From the NCBI GenBank assembly GCA_016748015.1, contig JAAOMT010000289.1, forward strand, positions 507,639 to 571,638: a stretch of DNA of 64,000 nucleotides, read 5' to 3'. The stretch's first letter is position 1. Every line of letters begins with the position of its first letter. The position numbers and the translations under genes were made by a program. The notes under the pieces were generated by a model. It searched no databases. It saw nothing but the letters and a program-made list of their open reading frames with translations, and was not told where the DNA came from. This document shows positions 12,279-24,764 of the stretch, in pieces. The DNA is from Geosiphon pyriformis (Eukaryota; Glomeromycota; Glomeromycetes; Archaeosporales; Geosiphonaceae).

Positions 12279-14073
12279 TTATTTGAAAACTAATTCAATT
12301 GAGCCAGTAACTGCTTCCAATTTCGCATGGGAAGCTGTCTTTCCTTCCTTCTTTCCTTTATATCCGACTTTACCATTTCGTGAGTTTTTCTCGAAATGCA
12401 GATTCGACCCTTCCACACTAGCATACCCGACCAAAGTGCTAGCTGAGAAGTCACCTTCGAATGTATCGTCAACTGTAGCCACAATACCCCCATTTATAGA
12501 TCGCGCAAAAAAGTCAATAGATTGGGTCTTGGTTATGTCGCACTGATTCGAGAAAGCAAAAACTTTATTAGCAATTAAATCTAAAATTAACCCATAGATA
12601 CAATGTACGTACCACCTGAATATCGATTTGCCCATTGACAGACTTGGCTACAATGGAAGCATTCTCAGCCCACGGATTCAAACGAACACGAGCGTCGATA
12701 GCACCATTAGCATTTTTGATCTTGAGGCCAAACAAATGAGATAAACTTTAAATTTAATCAGTCTTTAAATTTTTAATTCAACAATTAATTTCAAGATACA
12801 AACCTCCAAATTCTCGGATACCACAAATTCAGCATGAACGTGACCATTAACCGTCCCGATTTCGGCTGAAGCAAAGTTAAGTTTCTAAAAAGAATTTAAA
12901 AAAGATTTAAAATTTCTGCCCAGGATAAAATCGAGGTTTATTGTGAATTCATAATTAACCTCAATTTTAATATGGCCGTTGCCGGTTTTGAGGTTCACAT
13001 AGGCAAAATCAACATCATCCAACGACTCTGTAGCAATCCATGCATTAGGGACATCTACAGCCAAAGATTTGAAATATTTAACATGCGAGGGTAAGGTTAT
13101 TATTGTATCGATACGAACGCATTTTCGCGTTGGACGAGGACCATCGAATGAAGGTGTCTTAATCAACAAAAATCAAAATCTATTAGTGTTAATGTATTAA
13201 ATGATAAGATATTCGATAAATCTAAATAGAAAAACTACCTTGACTTCCATAGCATAGTCTTCGTCACTGACATTGATGTTGATTTTAACTTGTTCCTGGA
13301 GCGAATCTTCGGAAAGGAAAATACGATTGGTAATATTAATGTGACCATGATAATTAGGATCTCGACGAATGATAACGCTTCCTTGCTAAGTTTTAGATAT
13401 AATCCATATAGTCAATGAAGTGATTGGTTTTTTTTAGTAAGGTTGATTGAAATTGAGGTATTTAAAGAAAATTATATTTGAGAGTGATACCGCAGAGGCG
13501 CCCTTAACACTATAAATCAAGCCACTGATATCTTCAGGATTGAGCAAGAATTCCTTTGGTCCTTCCCACTTGGTGTGGGGATCGCATGAAGGGGATCCCC
13601 AAGATGACTTGAATTGAGAGGTGGACTCAAATTCAGGAGTGAAAAAAGTATTATCATTGGAGATAAATTTTTCTTCATGTTGACTCTTCATGTTGAGTAA
13701 ACACAAAAAAATGAGAATATTAAAAAGATTAATATAAAATCAATTATAGCATAAAATAGCTTACCTTGTAAAAGTATCCACCGAAGCCGGCAAAGAACAA
13801 GCGAGTAACGAGTAAGGTTGCTATAATAGCAAATAATCCTTTCCTAAATGCAGCTCGATGGCGCCAGCTTTGATTTGTTTCCAAGGCAGGATTAAGCCCT
13901 ATAGTGGGGGATAGGTTCAATGTGTCGTCTACAAAATGGTAGTATAAAGAAATGTTCAAATTGAAGGTAAGAATCGCAAGATAGGAAACTTTTAACATTG
14001 ATAGAATACCAGACTTTTTTTCAGACCCATTCATAAAACCGTTTGAATCTTTAAAGTTTTTCTTATCGCTCAT
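12279..14073 (-). CDS. Predicted type II membrane protein with adhesin-like beta-repeat ectodomain, function unknown
   Basis: I do not recognise an orthologue. Translation starts at the ATG at 14073 (MSDKKNFKD). A cytosolic segment of about 90 residues contains SWRHRAAFRKG and is followed by one hydrophobic segment (LFAIIATLLVTRLFFAGFGGYF). The long remainder, split over about seven exons, is rich in short repeats of the kind seen in DUF4097-type putative adhesin domains. Examples are SGLIYSVKGASA, VDVPNAWIATESLDDVDFAYV, KTGNGHIKIE, GTVNGHVHAEFVV, SVNGQIDIQV, SINGGIVATVDD and AVTGSIELVFK. Alternating 'G.I' turns suggest a right-handed beta structure. The exon chain is supported by matching splice sites. 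The DUF4097 link is a resemblance, not a demonstrated match. Confidence 0.65.
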
Positions 14074-14449
14074 TTTGATATTTCTCAAGAGTAAAGGTCA
14101 AAGGAGTAAAACGGCTATATTCAAGTGAATAATTTTTGTGTTGAAGGAAGGAGAAATTCCCAGAGACTTTAAAGGAGAATGAAGTTTTCCTATTTCCCAG
14201 GTGATCGGGTTTTTTGGCGTATTGTCTCCTCATTCAGTAATGTTTATTTGCGCCCGCGTCTGGATACTGACCATATGACGCACTTCTTGAGTTATTTGAT
14301 TTCTTCATCAAATCAAAGTATTGATGAGTCACATTATTATTTTTATTTATTATTTTTATTTTTATTATTATCATCACTGGGATGAATTTTTTACCTGGCT
14401 TTATTGGATTCACTGAGAACTTTATTAAAAGCTTTACATCAATAAGACG
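14074..14449. promoter_or_regulatory. Divergent intergenic region, membrane protein / NHP2
   Basis: A gap of 376 bases between divergent starts. A short open frame at 14179-14385 shows no domain and is not called. A T/A-rich simple stretch lies at 14331-14372. Confidence 0.4.
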
Positions 14450-15401
14450 ATGACGAAAGAAGGCAAAGAAAAGAAGGAGAAAAAAGAAAAGAAGGAGAAA
14501 AAGGAAAAGAAGGAGAAAAAAGAAAAGAAAGAGAAAAAAGAAAAGAAGGAAAAACGAACAGAGGACATGGAAATTGTCGTAGAGGAGGAGGAAGAGGAGG
14601 AGGAAGTAGTTGATATAAAGAGTGCAGCAATGTTTTCTACACTCTCGATGGAAAGTGTCGAAATAATTTCAGAGGAAGTTATCAAGAAATCAAAAAATTC
14701 TGAAATAAAATTTTCATATAATTTGAACGCTTTATCACCTATCGCACGTCCTTTGGCTTCGGAGCAATTAACGAAAAAATTGCTGAGAACTGTGCATAAA
14801 GGTATTTATTTGGTTTAGAACTGGGCATAAAGGTTTTCTTGTGAAACAATGGTTAAATAACAGCATCTGATAAACTTTTGTTATTGTGTACAATTGGAAA
14901 ACGATTGTAAAGCTGGTGTGAAAAAACATCTTAAACGTGGTGTCAAAGAAGTTGCTAAAGGTTTGCGTAAGGGCAATAAAGGGTAAGAATTTAAATAAAA
15001 TTACACGTTTTTAATTTTGAAATTTGGTACAATCAATTTTTTAATTTAATGATTCAATTAGGCTTGTCGTGATAGCTGGTGACATTTCACCAATTGATGT
15101 AATAACACATTTGCCAGTTCTTTGTGAGGATCATTCGGTCCCTTATGTTTATGTTCCTTCAAAAGCTGATCTCGGTTTTAATGCCTCAACGAAGAGACCA
15201 ACGAGTGTTGTAATGGTGATACCCGGCGGATCTAAAGGAAATATAGAAGGAATTGAAGAATATAAGAAATTGTATGACGCATGTTATGAGGAAGTCAAAA
15301 AAATGGTGAGAAGTATCCAGTTTTATTGGGATTATATTTTTTTAAAATTTTTTTGATTAATTAATATTTAATTGATTTAGGATGAGGATTTAGTTATTTA
15401 A
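14450..15401 (+). CDS. NHP2: H/ACA ribonucleoprotein core protein Nhp2 (L7Ae family)
   Basis: Nhp2 binds H/ACA guide RNAs in pseudouridylation particles in the nucleolus. Exons are 14450-14801, 14913-14982, 15062-15305 and 15381-15401, all in phase. The conserved core reads SPIARPLASEQLTKKLLRTVHK, then KKHLKRGVKEVAKGLRKGNKG, LVVIAGDISPIDVITHLPVLC and KRPTSVVMVIPGG. The ending DEDLVI is short, as in yeast Nhp2. The N-terminus is unusual: about 30 residues of KEKKEKK repeats followed by an acidic EEEEEEEE patch, before the conserved domain. The repeat is encoded by a purine-only tract at 14459-14553, which also opens a spurious long frame on the other strand. Confidence 0.93.
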
Positions 15402-17195
15402 AAGATATTATTAAATTATCTTTTGAAATATATACATTGCTTTTTATAATTCAAAGATGTTTTCGAGAAATTTTCCTTTATAGAAATTATTCAAAAGCTT
15501 GCTCATTTATTTCATTAATAAAAATTCAAATGATTTAATGAATCAAACAGTTTTTTCATTACATTAAAAGATGGCAAATAGGTTTGGACGATGATAATAA
15601 ATTTATTTCACACTTTATTATAGTCATCCTTTTTGGGACTTTATAATAAAGAGAAGTGGTTATAAATAGATTTATAAAAACTTTTATTTTATATATTAAT
15701 TAATTAAACTAAAAAATGTATTTAATTTTAACAATAGTAAAATATACTGTAACTTAATATTTAATATATATAACATTTTTAAATACATTTGCATTTGCAA
15801 TGAATTTTGAATTACTTTTTATGGATTCTATTATTGTAATTTGATGGACAAAAATAAATAAAACAAACAAGTAAACAAACAAGCAAAAAAATAAATAAAT
15901 AAATATTATGGGAAAATATTAAAAAGACAATCATTTGAAGATTTTTTTTCTAATGTCTAAGATCGACGTATAAAAATCCTTTTATTTAAAATTATATATA
16001 TGATAAGAAAAGCAAATTTATGAAATGTTAAATTTAAAAATCTAACGTTATTACTATAAAAGATAAAAGTCATTTTTTAACTAAAAATTATTTTTATTTA
16101 TAAAAATATAATTTTTTTTAAGAATGAAAAATATTTTTCCAAAAAAAAAAAAAGAATCCTAAATCCTTTAATTCCTAATCCCTAAAAATATAATTATTTT
16201 AACAGAAAAAAACAACAATTAATAAATTATTTCTTTTAATTCAATTTAATTCAATTCAATTCAATTCAATTCAAGTAACTTATTTTTTTTATTCAATTTT
16301 CTTGGCTTTCTATAACGATAAGGAAGACCCAACTAAAATCTGGAACGTTTTAATTAGATTTGTACTTGAACATGACGGGTAAGATGAAAGGAGGGTCATT
16401 TATTCATAATTTCGATTCAAAATATTTTTTTAAGTTACGAATAGTAAATTAAAATAAGAAATGCTAAACTTTGGGTTTTATATTTTATATATTAATTGAT
16501 TTTCAAAATTGATAAAGTAATTTAAAAAATATTTTTTATTATTTTTTTGTATTTATTTATATTTTTAAGTGTATTAATTATCAATGTATTAAAATTTTAA
16601 ATATAAGATTTTTTAAAATAATAACTAAAAATTTTAATATAATAATAGATTTATTTTTTTGCAATTAACAAAATCATAATTTGTATTACAAAAATACCAA
16701 TAAATTTAATAAATAATCAATTTAATTAAACAAACCATTTTTTTATATATTTAAAACTCCAAAAAAATTAAAATTTTTATTGAACACAATAAAATAAAAC
16801 ATAACAAAATATAAAAGATAAAATAATAAGTTTAATATAAAAAATTAAGTAAAGAAACCAGTTTATAAAAAACTTAAATATATATAATAAATAACTTAAA
16901 AATAAAAAAAAACTTTAATACTTATAACAATATTAAAATTATTATTATTATTTAAAAAACTTAAAAGTAACAATAATTAATTTTAAATTTTTTTTTAAAT
17001 GTTTTAACTAAATAAAATCTTTCTATTATCTATTGTAATTTACTACATAAAAAATTTTTCTTATTGTAAATTCGAATATAAATTACAAATTGCAGATCTA
17101 ATAAAATATAATATATTCGAATCTATAATACTATTTAAATAAAAAATTTTAATACTAAAATATAAAAAATATAATTATTTATTTACTTTTTTTTG
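15402..17195. other. AT-rich intergenic desert
   Basis: No gene is seen. The sequence is almost entirely A and T, with homopolymer and dinucleotide runs. A TTCAA microsatellite occurs at about 16237-16275. A small less AT-rich patch at 16310-16395 has no open frame of note. The rest could be decayed transposon DNA. Confidence 0.6.
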
Positions 17196-17199
17196 TTAA

Positions 17200-18995
17200 T
17201 TAATAAATACAGTCCAACTATTATTTATTAATAATATGATTATGAAATTTTTTAAAATAAACATAAATTATGTTTTTTATATATATAACTAATTACTTGG
17301 CCAATTAAAACAATACTATATACTTATAATATTAAAGATACTAATCATAACATGAAAATTTTTAAATAATTATAATAATAAATCAAACTTAAAATTAAAA
17401 TTAATGTAACAACTTTTAGTAAATTTACTAATAGAGTCTAATTTATTAAAGTTAAATACAATAAAACCAACAATATTAACAATAAAAAAATTATTATTAA
17501 TTAATAATATATATAAAAACATGATTAGAATTATCATATAATTTACAATAAAAACTATTTATAAATAAATTTTTTATAAAAAAACTTTTATAAAATAAGT
17601 ATAAAAATTAATAATAGTTTAATTAAAAAACTTTATATACATATAATTATTAAGATGTTATATTAAGATAATTTTTATTGGATTCAAATTTTTAGCAAAT
17701 AATATATTATTAAATTTAAGAATATATTTAAACTTTTATAATAAATTAAATTAAATTAAATAAGCTTTTTATAAAAATAGCATATATTTTTTAAATATTA
17801 TTTTCATGTTTACTAAAAAAAAATATTTAATAATATTAAAAATAATACAAATTTTAATTCTAAAATATTAGCTATAAATATATATATTTAATTAATATTT
17901 ATATTATCAAAATAGTTTTTTACTTTAATTTAACAAATATTTAAATTATTATTTTTTAATTTAACAATAATTACAAAAATCAAGATTTAACAAATTTAAT
18001 TTAGATTTGTATATATTTAAAGCTATTTAACTATTAAATTAAATAATAATTATATTTAAAATAAAAATATAACTTAAAACTAAAACAATTACATATAATT
18101 TAACTAAAATAAAAAATATTAATTCTTGAATACACATATTAATATTTAGATTTAAATATTAAAAAAACTTTTAAATTAAAATAAAAACAATTTTATAATT
18201 AGTATTAAATAGTTAAAATTTTTTAGCTAGTTATAATATTAATAAATAAAACAAACACAAAAATATAATTAATTATTTTTAAAATATCATAAAAATTATT
18301 CTAAACTATTAAAATTAAAATTAAAATTTGCAAAAAAACCAATATATTACTAATAATTTTAAATATAATTAATTTAAGTTTTGATAATTTTTTAATTTTT
18401 TAGCTTTTATTTATTTACTTAATCATAGTTAATCAAATATTAATATTATTAATTAATCATCTTATTTTTAAAATTAGTTATTAATATAATTATTAATTTA
18501 GTTATTAACTTAATTATTAACTTAATTATTAACTTGGTTATTTAATTTAATTATTAATTTAATTATTAATCATTTTTAAGAATATATAAGCAATGTTATA
18601 AAAAACATTTATATTTAGTTCTATATTTAAATCAATATAATAATAATAATTCTATTATAAAATAGTTTTCTTGGTTATTTTAATTACTAATATTTTATTT
18701 TAATTACAAGAAGTTTTTTGTAAGTTTTTTAATTCTATTTGTGTAATAATGTTAATATTTATGCTAAAAGCTTTTTTTTAATATTATGATATAAGTTATA
18801 TCTTAATTTTAATTATTATATATATTTATATACTTCTTTTTAAAGACTAAATTGAAATCTATCTACTGTTTGGAATTTTTTTGAAGCTACTTTTCTAATT
18901 GTCTAATGTGTTTTTCTAATTTAAAAACATAGAATATTAATAATTTTTAGTACTTTTTTTAATTTTTATAATAAAACTTTTATTAATTAGTAATA
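17200..18995 (-). mobile_element. LINE relic G (AT-decayed, 3' terminus at left)
   Basis: At 17205-17330 the sequence carries a degenerate copy of the shared LINE 3' terminus: 'cagtccaactattattta...taactaattacttggccaattaaaac' aligns with the LINE A end near 19045-19165. Upstream on the minus strand nothing codes any longer. The 5' boundary near 18995 is a guess based on where LINE A begins. Orientation matches LINE A. Confidence 0.45.
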
Positions 18996-19370
18996 ATATA
19001 AATAATCTTGATCAAAGATTATTATTATTATTATTATTATTTTACTGTTTAATGAGTGAAGTCCAAATGCTACTTAGTGCAATACATCATTCAAATGATC
19101 TAAACTAGGTGCGAATCATGCTTTTACTACACATAACCAGCCACTCAGACCAGTCAAGACTACACTAGACACCTATATGAACCAAAATCTCATTACAAGT
19201 ACTAGAGAAAAACAAACAGGACTTACGAAATCCGAAACTAATGCCAAATGTCTTAGCAACTCCCAACAACTTAACAACACTAGATGAAAGCCACTGTTAC
19301 TCATAAAATATAGGAAGTATATTATTATTAGCAAGTAGATATTAGCCAATCAGAAATAGACATAGTAAAT

Positions 19371-19530
19371 GTGGAATTCCAGGATTTCTTTCAGAGGAAT
19401 TGTAGGATTCCAGAAATTTCAGAATTCTCTGGTAAGGAATCACAGGATTCTAGAATTCCAGGATTCCTTTCATTAGAAATTGCAGGATTTTAGGAATTCC
19501 AGAATTCCTATCGCAAGGAATTAAAAAATT
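19371..19530. repeat. Degenerate tandem repeat with GGAATTCC / AGGATTCC units
   Basis: Motifs such as GGAATTCCAGGATTTC, CAGGATTCTAGAATTCC and AGGATTTTAGGAATTCCAG recur. They form about two to three diverged units of roughly 65-70 bases, many of them locally palindromic around GAATTC. Confidence 0.6.
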
Positions 19531-19832
19531 GAGAAATCTTAAATATGTATATATAGCAGTAATATTAGAAGCAGAAAAAGAAAAAATCAACACCAAAAAT
19601 CCTTAACTTAGTTATCACAATCCTCAAATAAATAATTATTTATTATATCAAATTCATTTTTCACTATTAACACTTCATGTTAATAGTAACTAATACTTAA
19701 CTATATTGGAACAATAACTCTTGATCACAGCTATTGACAGGATACTAACTTGCAAATCACCTTGGCTTATTTCTTATTTTCTCTTTTATCTTTTCTTTAT
19801 TTTCTTTGTTGTCTACTAATTTGATTAAAGAA

Positions 19833-19952
19833 TTTACTCTTGAAGGACTTATGGAGAAATAAAACTTACTTAAATAATACTTACTCTTGGAGAACTTACG
19901 AAGAAATAAATTTGCTTAAACAATACTTACTCTTGGAGGACTTACAGAGGAA
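19833..19952 (+). repeat. Tandem repeat, about 46-base unit, about 2.6 copies
   Basis: The phrase TTACTCTTGGAGGACTTA occurs three times (with small changes) at about 19834, 19880 and 19926, each followed by related GGAGAAATAAA-type sequence. It lies within the insertion in LINE A. Confidence 0.75.
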
Positions 19953-22900
19953 TTGACATCAGGAAACAGCACTAGTATACACTTATGGAGGATATCATAC
20001 CAGGAGAATCATCAACCATCAAGCTGAACAAGCAATCAACGAAATTATGGTTTCAGGAAACTACTAATAAACTGTTATTATTGAATCTCTGTCTATTATA
20101 CAAAGAACTCAATTGGAAAATCTTCAGATAAAATACCTTCAGATTATCATTATTACCAATTACCTTAAGCACCAAGTTATGGGTTTGTTATTCACTTGAT
20201 ACCCCAAAGAATTACCTATAATACCGTTCAGAAAAACCAGAAACAGAGACAGAAATAGAGCCATCATGTAAGATCAGCCTATTCCTTTCCATAACAGCAT
20301 GGTATTTCACACGGACCAGCCAAATATTGTCCTAGAAAGCAATATAAAAATCATGCACAAAGTTCACCACATTAGTAGCCATCATCTTAGAGTCCTTAAA
20401 AGTGGAAACAGATTCCTGATACCAATCCCTGAAAATGAAACCCTTGCACAGAGCTGCACCAGTTACAACATCAGATGTGCAAGCAGACAACAGCTGTGAA
20501 ACACAAGAGAAGGAATGAGATAAACCAGAACAGGTCTTCCAAGTTACCGCAAAAGTATTCATCAAATGAGAACAACCAGTAGCATCAAAAGAGCAGGAAA
20601 AGACATGATCAGAAACCTCAACATCACCACAGAATAAACATGCCATGCTGGGATAATATCTATCATATAGACGCTTACGTATAGTCACAAGAAGTCAGTG
20701 GTACAGAGCCTTCATAAAATAAGTCCAAAGGCCAGTTGTTTGTGCACTAATAGAACCAGCAGCCATGTGAGAATTGGAGTGCCACACCAAAAAAGATCTG
20801 GACCAATTAATATCACCACATAAACCACCAACCACAACCTGAGAACCAGAACCAATCTCCCAATGCATTCAGTTAACAGACCAAAAAACATCATAAACAA
20901 AGTGTCTTAAATTACCAGAAACCACAGAACCACCACCTCTTAAAAAATGTTCACCAATCCTATGAGGAGCCACCAAGAAGAGAAAGCAGCCGTCTTAGCA
21001 AGTACATTGGCTTGTTTATTGTCTGAGACACCTGAATGACCCTTAATTTTGACCCAATTCACATTCAAATTCTTATTCTAAATAACATCAACAATGTGGT
21101 GATGCTCAATCCAGCACCGATTCCTAAAATCAAGACGAATCAATAAAAATTCAGATTCACATGTATTCAAAGCCACTTGGTTGTCTGAAAATAAGTCAAT
21201 CAAATGAAAAAAAAAAATACACTCAAATGCCAAAGCAATGGCCTGTAATTCTGCCAGCATCGAGGAAACCATGTTAGACACCCTTATACCCAAATCCAAA
21301 TGAATGTCCTCAAAAAAAGCAGTAGCACCAGCCTTCATACTAACAGTACCCAAACCATCTGTATATACAGAAAGACTAATAGCAGCATTAGTGTTCAGCA
21401 GAGCATCACAAACAACACCAAAATCATGTGAATGAAGAACATCAGAAAGAGCATAACCATCTATGGAGGGAAGGCAAACAGAAGAAGAAGAAACAACATC
21501 ACTAAAAAATTGTACAGAGAAATCAAACCAGAGAGAAACTGGGCCACAGAGGTCCAGTCTTTTCCAGTATTTAAAAATATTCCAACTAAAAATGGCACCA
21601 GCCCAGTCACATAACTGCTCCATGAAAGCAACACCATAGTGGCAGAGTGAGGAAACATACTTGAAAAAGCAATGCTCACCAAGAACAAAAGACATAGGAG
21701 AACCACCACAAAAACGAAAAGCACTAGGAAAAGAACCACCAAGAGACAAATCACATCCAGAAAGGATATGGACCACTCCAGCCAAAAAATTGTTTATAGA
21801 ACAGACCTTAATATGAACTGGAAATTGCAAAGGATGATGAGGATACCAACTGAGAACCTGAAGGTCATGAGATCTGTGAGAAAATAAATGACCCAATAAC
21901 TCAACAGAATTTACAAAAGAAACAACAGAAGCCAATTTGCTCTCAGCCTGAATTTGTTCAAAAGTTCTTAGACCATACAAAAAGGAATGATAGAGTGCAT
22001 TATTGAAGAAGTCAAGCAGAAAGCCAGCCTTAGACTTCAAGCCTTTGTGAATTATAACATCCCACTTATTGCACACACTCAAAGGAACATAACTGAATTG
22101 CGTCCTGTAGCAGACAATTGGAAAGAGTACAACAGACACCAAATACACAAACTGTTTATCTGAAACCACTTTTTTTAAAACAAGATTAGCAAAAAACCAA
22201 ATATCTGAATGAACTTTGACCAGGCTAGACCTCGACAATCTCTCAGTTGACAAAAAAATACTCAGATAACAATGACATTCTCCTTTCTTGGCAATGGAAA
22301 TAGGTGAGCCACTGATAGTCAGATAAGAGTTTACAACCTGGCAGTTAATAGGGATGGCCACTGTTTTGTCATTATTTATTGAAATGTCATTAAACCTAAA
22401 AAACTCACTAGCAACATCAAGGATGTGTTGTATAGCAGTCTGACTGCTACCAACCCAAATTGTATTGTTAACAAAAGCACTGGCAGCAAAAAATAATGTC
22501 AATCTGGTCTGAGGATCCATTCAACCAGTTTTGGATATAAAATGAGAATTCAATCTGTATCCACATACACTCTTCTGCCTCTTGACTTCACACAAAAGCG
22601 AATCATAGAAGATGCACCAAAGAAGAGGTAAGAAAACTTCCCCTTGGTCCAATCTATCATGAACATGATACCTATCAGTCAAGCCAAAATCTGTTATCAC
22701 CCTATTGATGCACCCATTGTAAATACCACCAAAAAATCTTATAAACTTGTCACACATTTTAATTCTGACCAAACTCCTCCTGAAATGTTCCCAACCAACT
22801 GAGTTATAAGCCTTGTGCATGTCCTGCAAAACCAACCAGAGTTCTTGGTTCTTCTCCAAGGCATCTTTAACAACAGAACCAATAGTAAAAATGGGGGACT

Positions 22901-24764
22901 GTGTCATCGTACCTTTTAAAACAGAAAAATTGTTCCCATGAAGAACATTAAATGTACTACAAGCTAAGGAAATCCTATCCAAAAAGACCTTGAAAAGAAT
23001 CTTGCAGGCCGTTTCAATCAAAGCAATAGGATGGATGTTCGTGAGAACTCTCTCCCATTCATAAGGTTTCGGGATCATCAAGACCCAAGCTTCCTTCCAA
23101 GGTCCAAAAACTGATTTACTAACCAGGCAAAAGTTCAAAAACACCAGAAGCATATCCAAAACTGACTTGTTACATCATTTCTACAATTCATTAGAGATGC
23201 CAGAAAGTCCAGCAGCTTTTCCATCAGGAAGCTTTTTAACAATGGCAGACATTTCATCAAAATCAATAGGACACATAATCCCAAAAAAAGCATCATTAAA
23301 CATGTAATTCAGAGGCTGATATTGGTGGGTTCAATCATCGGAAACATCAGACACCACTTTGCGTTTCCTGGTCCATCCTTCCATGATCTCATCCACCTTA
23401 GACTTAACCAAATCAGATTCCAAAATCAACTCATTCTCCACAACAAGATGATCTAAGACCACTTTGCAGAAGGGACACTCCAACACACTCTTAATGGTGT
23501 GGTCTTTGTTCAGCTCAAAACTCTTCATTCTTTTATTAATGACTTGCTTAATAGATGATTTTTTAGCATGTTTGGATTCCAACAACTTAGAAGAGCAATA
23601 CAACTTTCTTGCTTTGGCCAGTGTAGAGCAAATGACATCAAAATTAGAACCTGAAAGTAAAAGGAACTTTACTGCTAATGCACCAGTAGAATTGAGTCTG
23701 TCTCACACCTCAAACAAAAAAACAAAATCATCACTAGAAACTGAACATGAGGCCTTGACCAATTTAGATATCAGCAATTCTAGCTTATAAAATCTGGAGG
23801 ATACCTTGGTAAAAACACCATCAAAACTCTTAAACCACTTTTTTTTGAACATTCTATCTGCTGAAAGAACCATAATCTTGCAAATAATGTCCCACATGAC
23901 ATCCAAATCCAAAAATCCACTGGCTGAAGAGAACTTATTCGAAAACATTACAGTATTGGCCACTGTAGACACTCAAAACTCACACCATTTAGTACCATTT
24001 GTGTCTTTGACATCAAATTTTCAACAATCCTTATTTGCTTGTTTGTGCAACAAAATCAGACAAACATCAAGCAAGCCACCCAAACTCACAGAGACAGAAA
24101 CAGCTTTGTGGTTAGTATCAAAATGGTCCACAACATTAGCCATACTATAATTCACAATTGCATTAACCAGATTTGAAGAGACGAATAAATAATCAATCGT
24201 TTTTAATACACCATAAGAATTACTCCAAATAGGTGCCTTCACAACTTAGAGAATTCATCAAACCTAAATCAAAGCATTTTTTATAACTAGCACACTTACA
24301 AAACCCATCCTTATTAAAATCACTACTAAAAATAACAAAGGATGAATCATTCACAGCCTTGGCAATTAGAGAGTTGACATCACCAGCTTGAGAAAACCTG
24401 ACCGCCGAAGAGGCACCAGCATAAAGCCCCAAAATCAAAACTGAAGGCTTGTTTCTGAAAAGCAGCCTGATGGAGATGAGCTGGCCAGGCACCTTAGAAA
24501 CCTTGCAAATGTGCTTCGCTAAAGAATTGTTCATGACAACAGCCACACCAGCACCCAGATAACCAGAATTCAGACCAAAAGTAAACACCCACACACCATC
24601 AAACCTATTGGCAATCCAGGGGCAAACCTTTTTTTTTAATTTTAATTCAGTAAAAATAGAAATCAAATTGTCCATATCTTTGTGCCAACAAATAACATCA
24701 TCCTGCTTGGTAAGATTGTTCATCCCATGAATGTTACACATGGCAATCTTTCAAACAAAATCTG

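Larger units (their letters stand above)
19295..20245. mobile_element. About 0.9-kb insertion inside LINE A ORF2 (possible LTR-type fragment)
   Basis: ORF2 codons for a GSISVSVSGF segment (about 20245-20275) and for SSVVKLLGVAK (about 19260-19295) should be nearly adjacent but are about 0.95 kb apart. The inserted DNA starts TGTTACTCATAAA, has a TATA-like TATATATAG near 19545-19555 and AATAAATAATTATT near 19630. It also holds two families of short tandem repeats. This resembles an LTR plus leader, but I find no second LTR or clear target duplication. The element type is therefore uncertain. Confidence 0.45.
19165..24741 (-). pseudogene. LINE A ORF2 (endonuclease, reverse transcriptase, RNase H), inactivated
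   Basis: Domains in order on the minus strand are as follows. An AP-endonuclease starts at 24741 (MCNIHGMNN...), with its catalytic block as SSDFNKDG near 24310-24335, where a GGDFN-type motif is expected. The reverse transcriptase (22521-23159, then 21078-22520) has LVLQDMHKAYNSVGWEHF and the polymerase box as FVNNT at 22461-22475, where FVDDT is expected. The RNase H has YTDG near 21355 and LFSDNQVAL near 21170-21200. A terminal zinc motif CLFCGDVEVSDHVFSC lies at about 20605-20650. The final codons, SVVKLLGVAKTFGISFGF to VHIGV, lie at 19165-19285, beyond an insertion. Stops and frameshifts occur at about 23160-24020, 21075 and 20690-20900. Confidence 0.82.

Noticed and set aside
14434-14685. 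Minus-strand frames rich in Phe/Ser/Pro
   Set aside because: Mirror of the purine-only KEKK repeat in NHP2.
16237-16275. TTCAA tandem repeat as telomere-like or CRISPR-like array
   Set aside because: Short, pentameric, without spacers; an ordinary microsatellite in a eukaryotic genome.
19018-19043. TTA run as an independent microsatellite
   Set aside because: It sits exactly at the LINE A 3' end and fits a (TAA)n tail.
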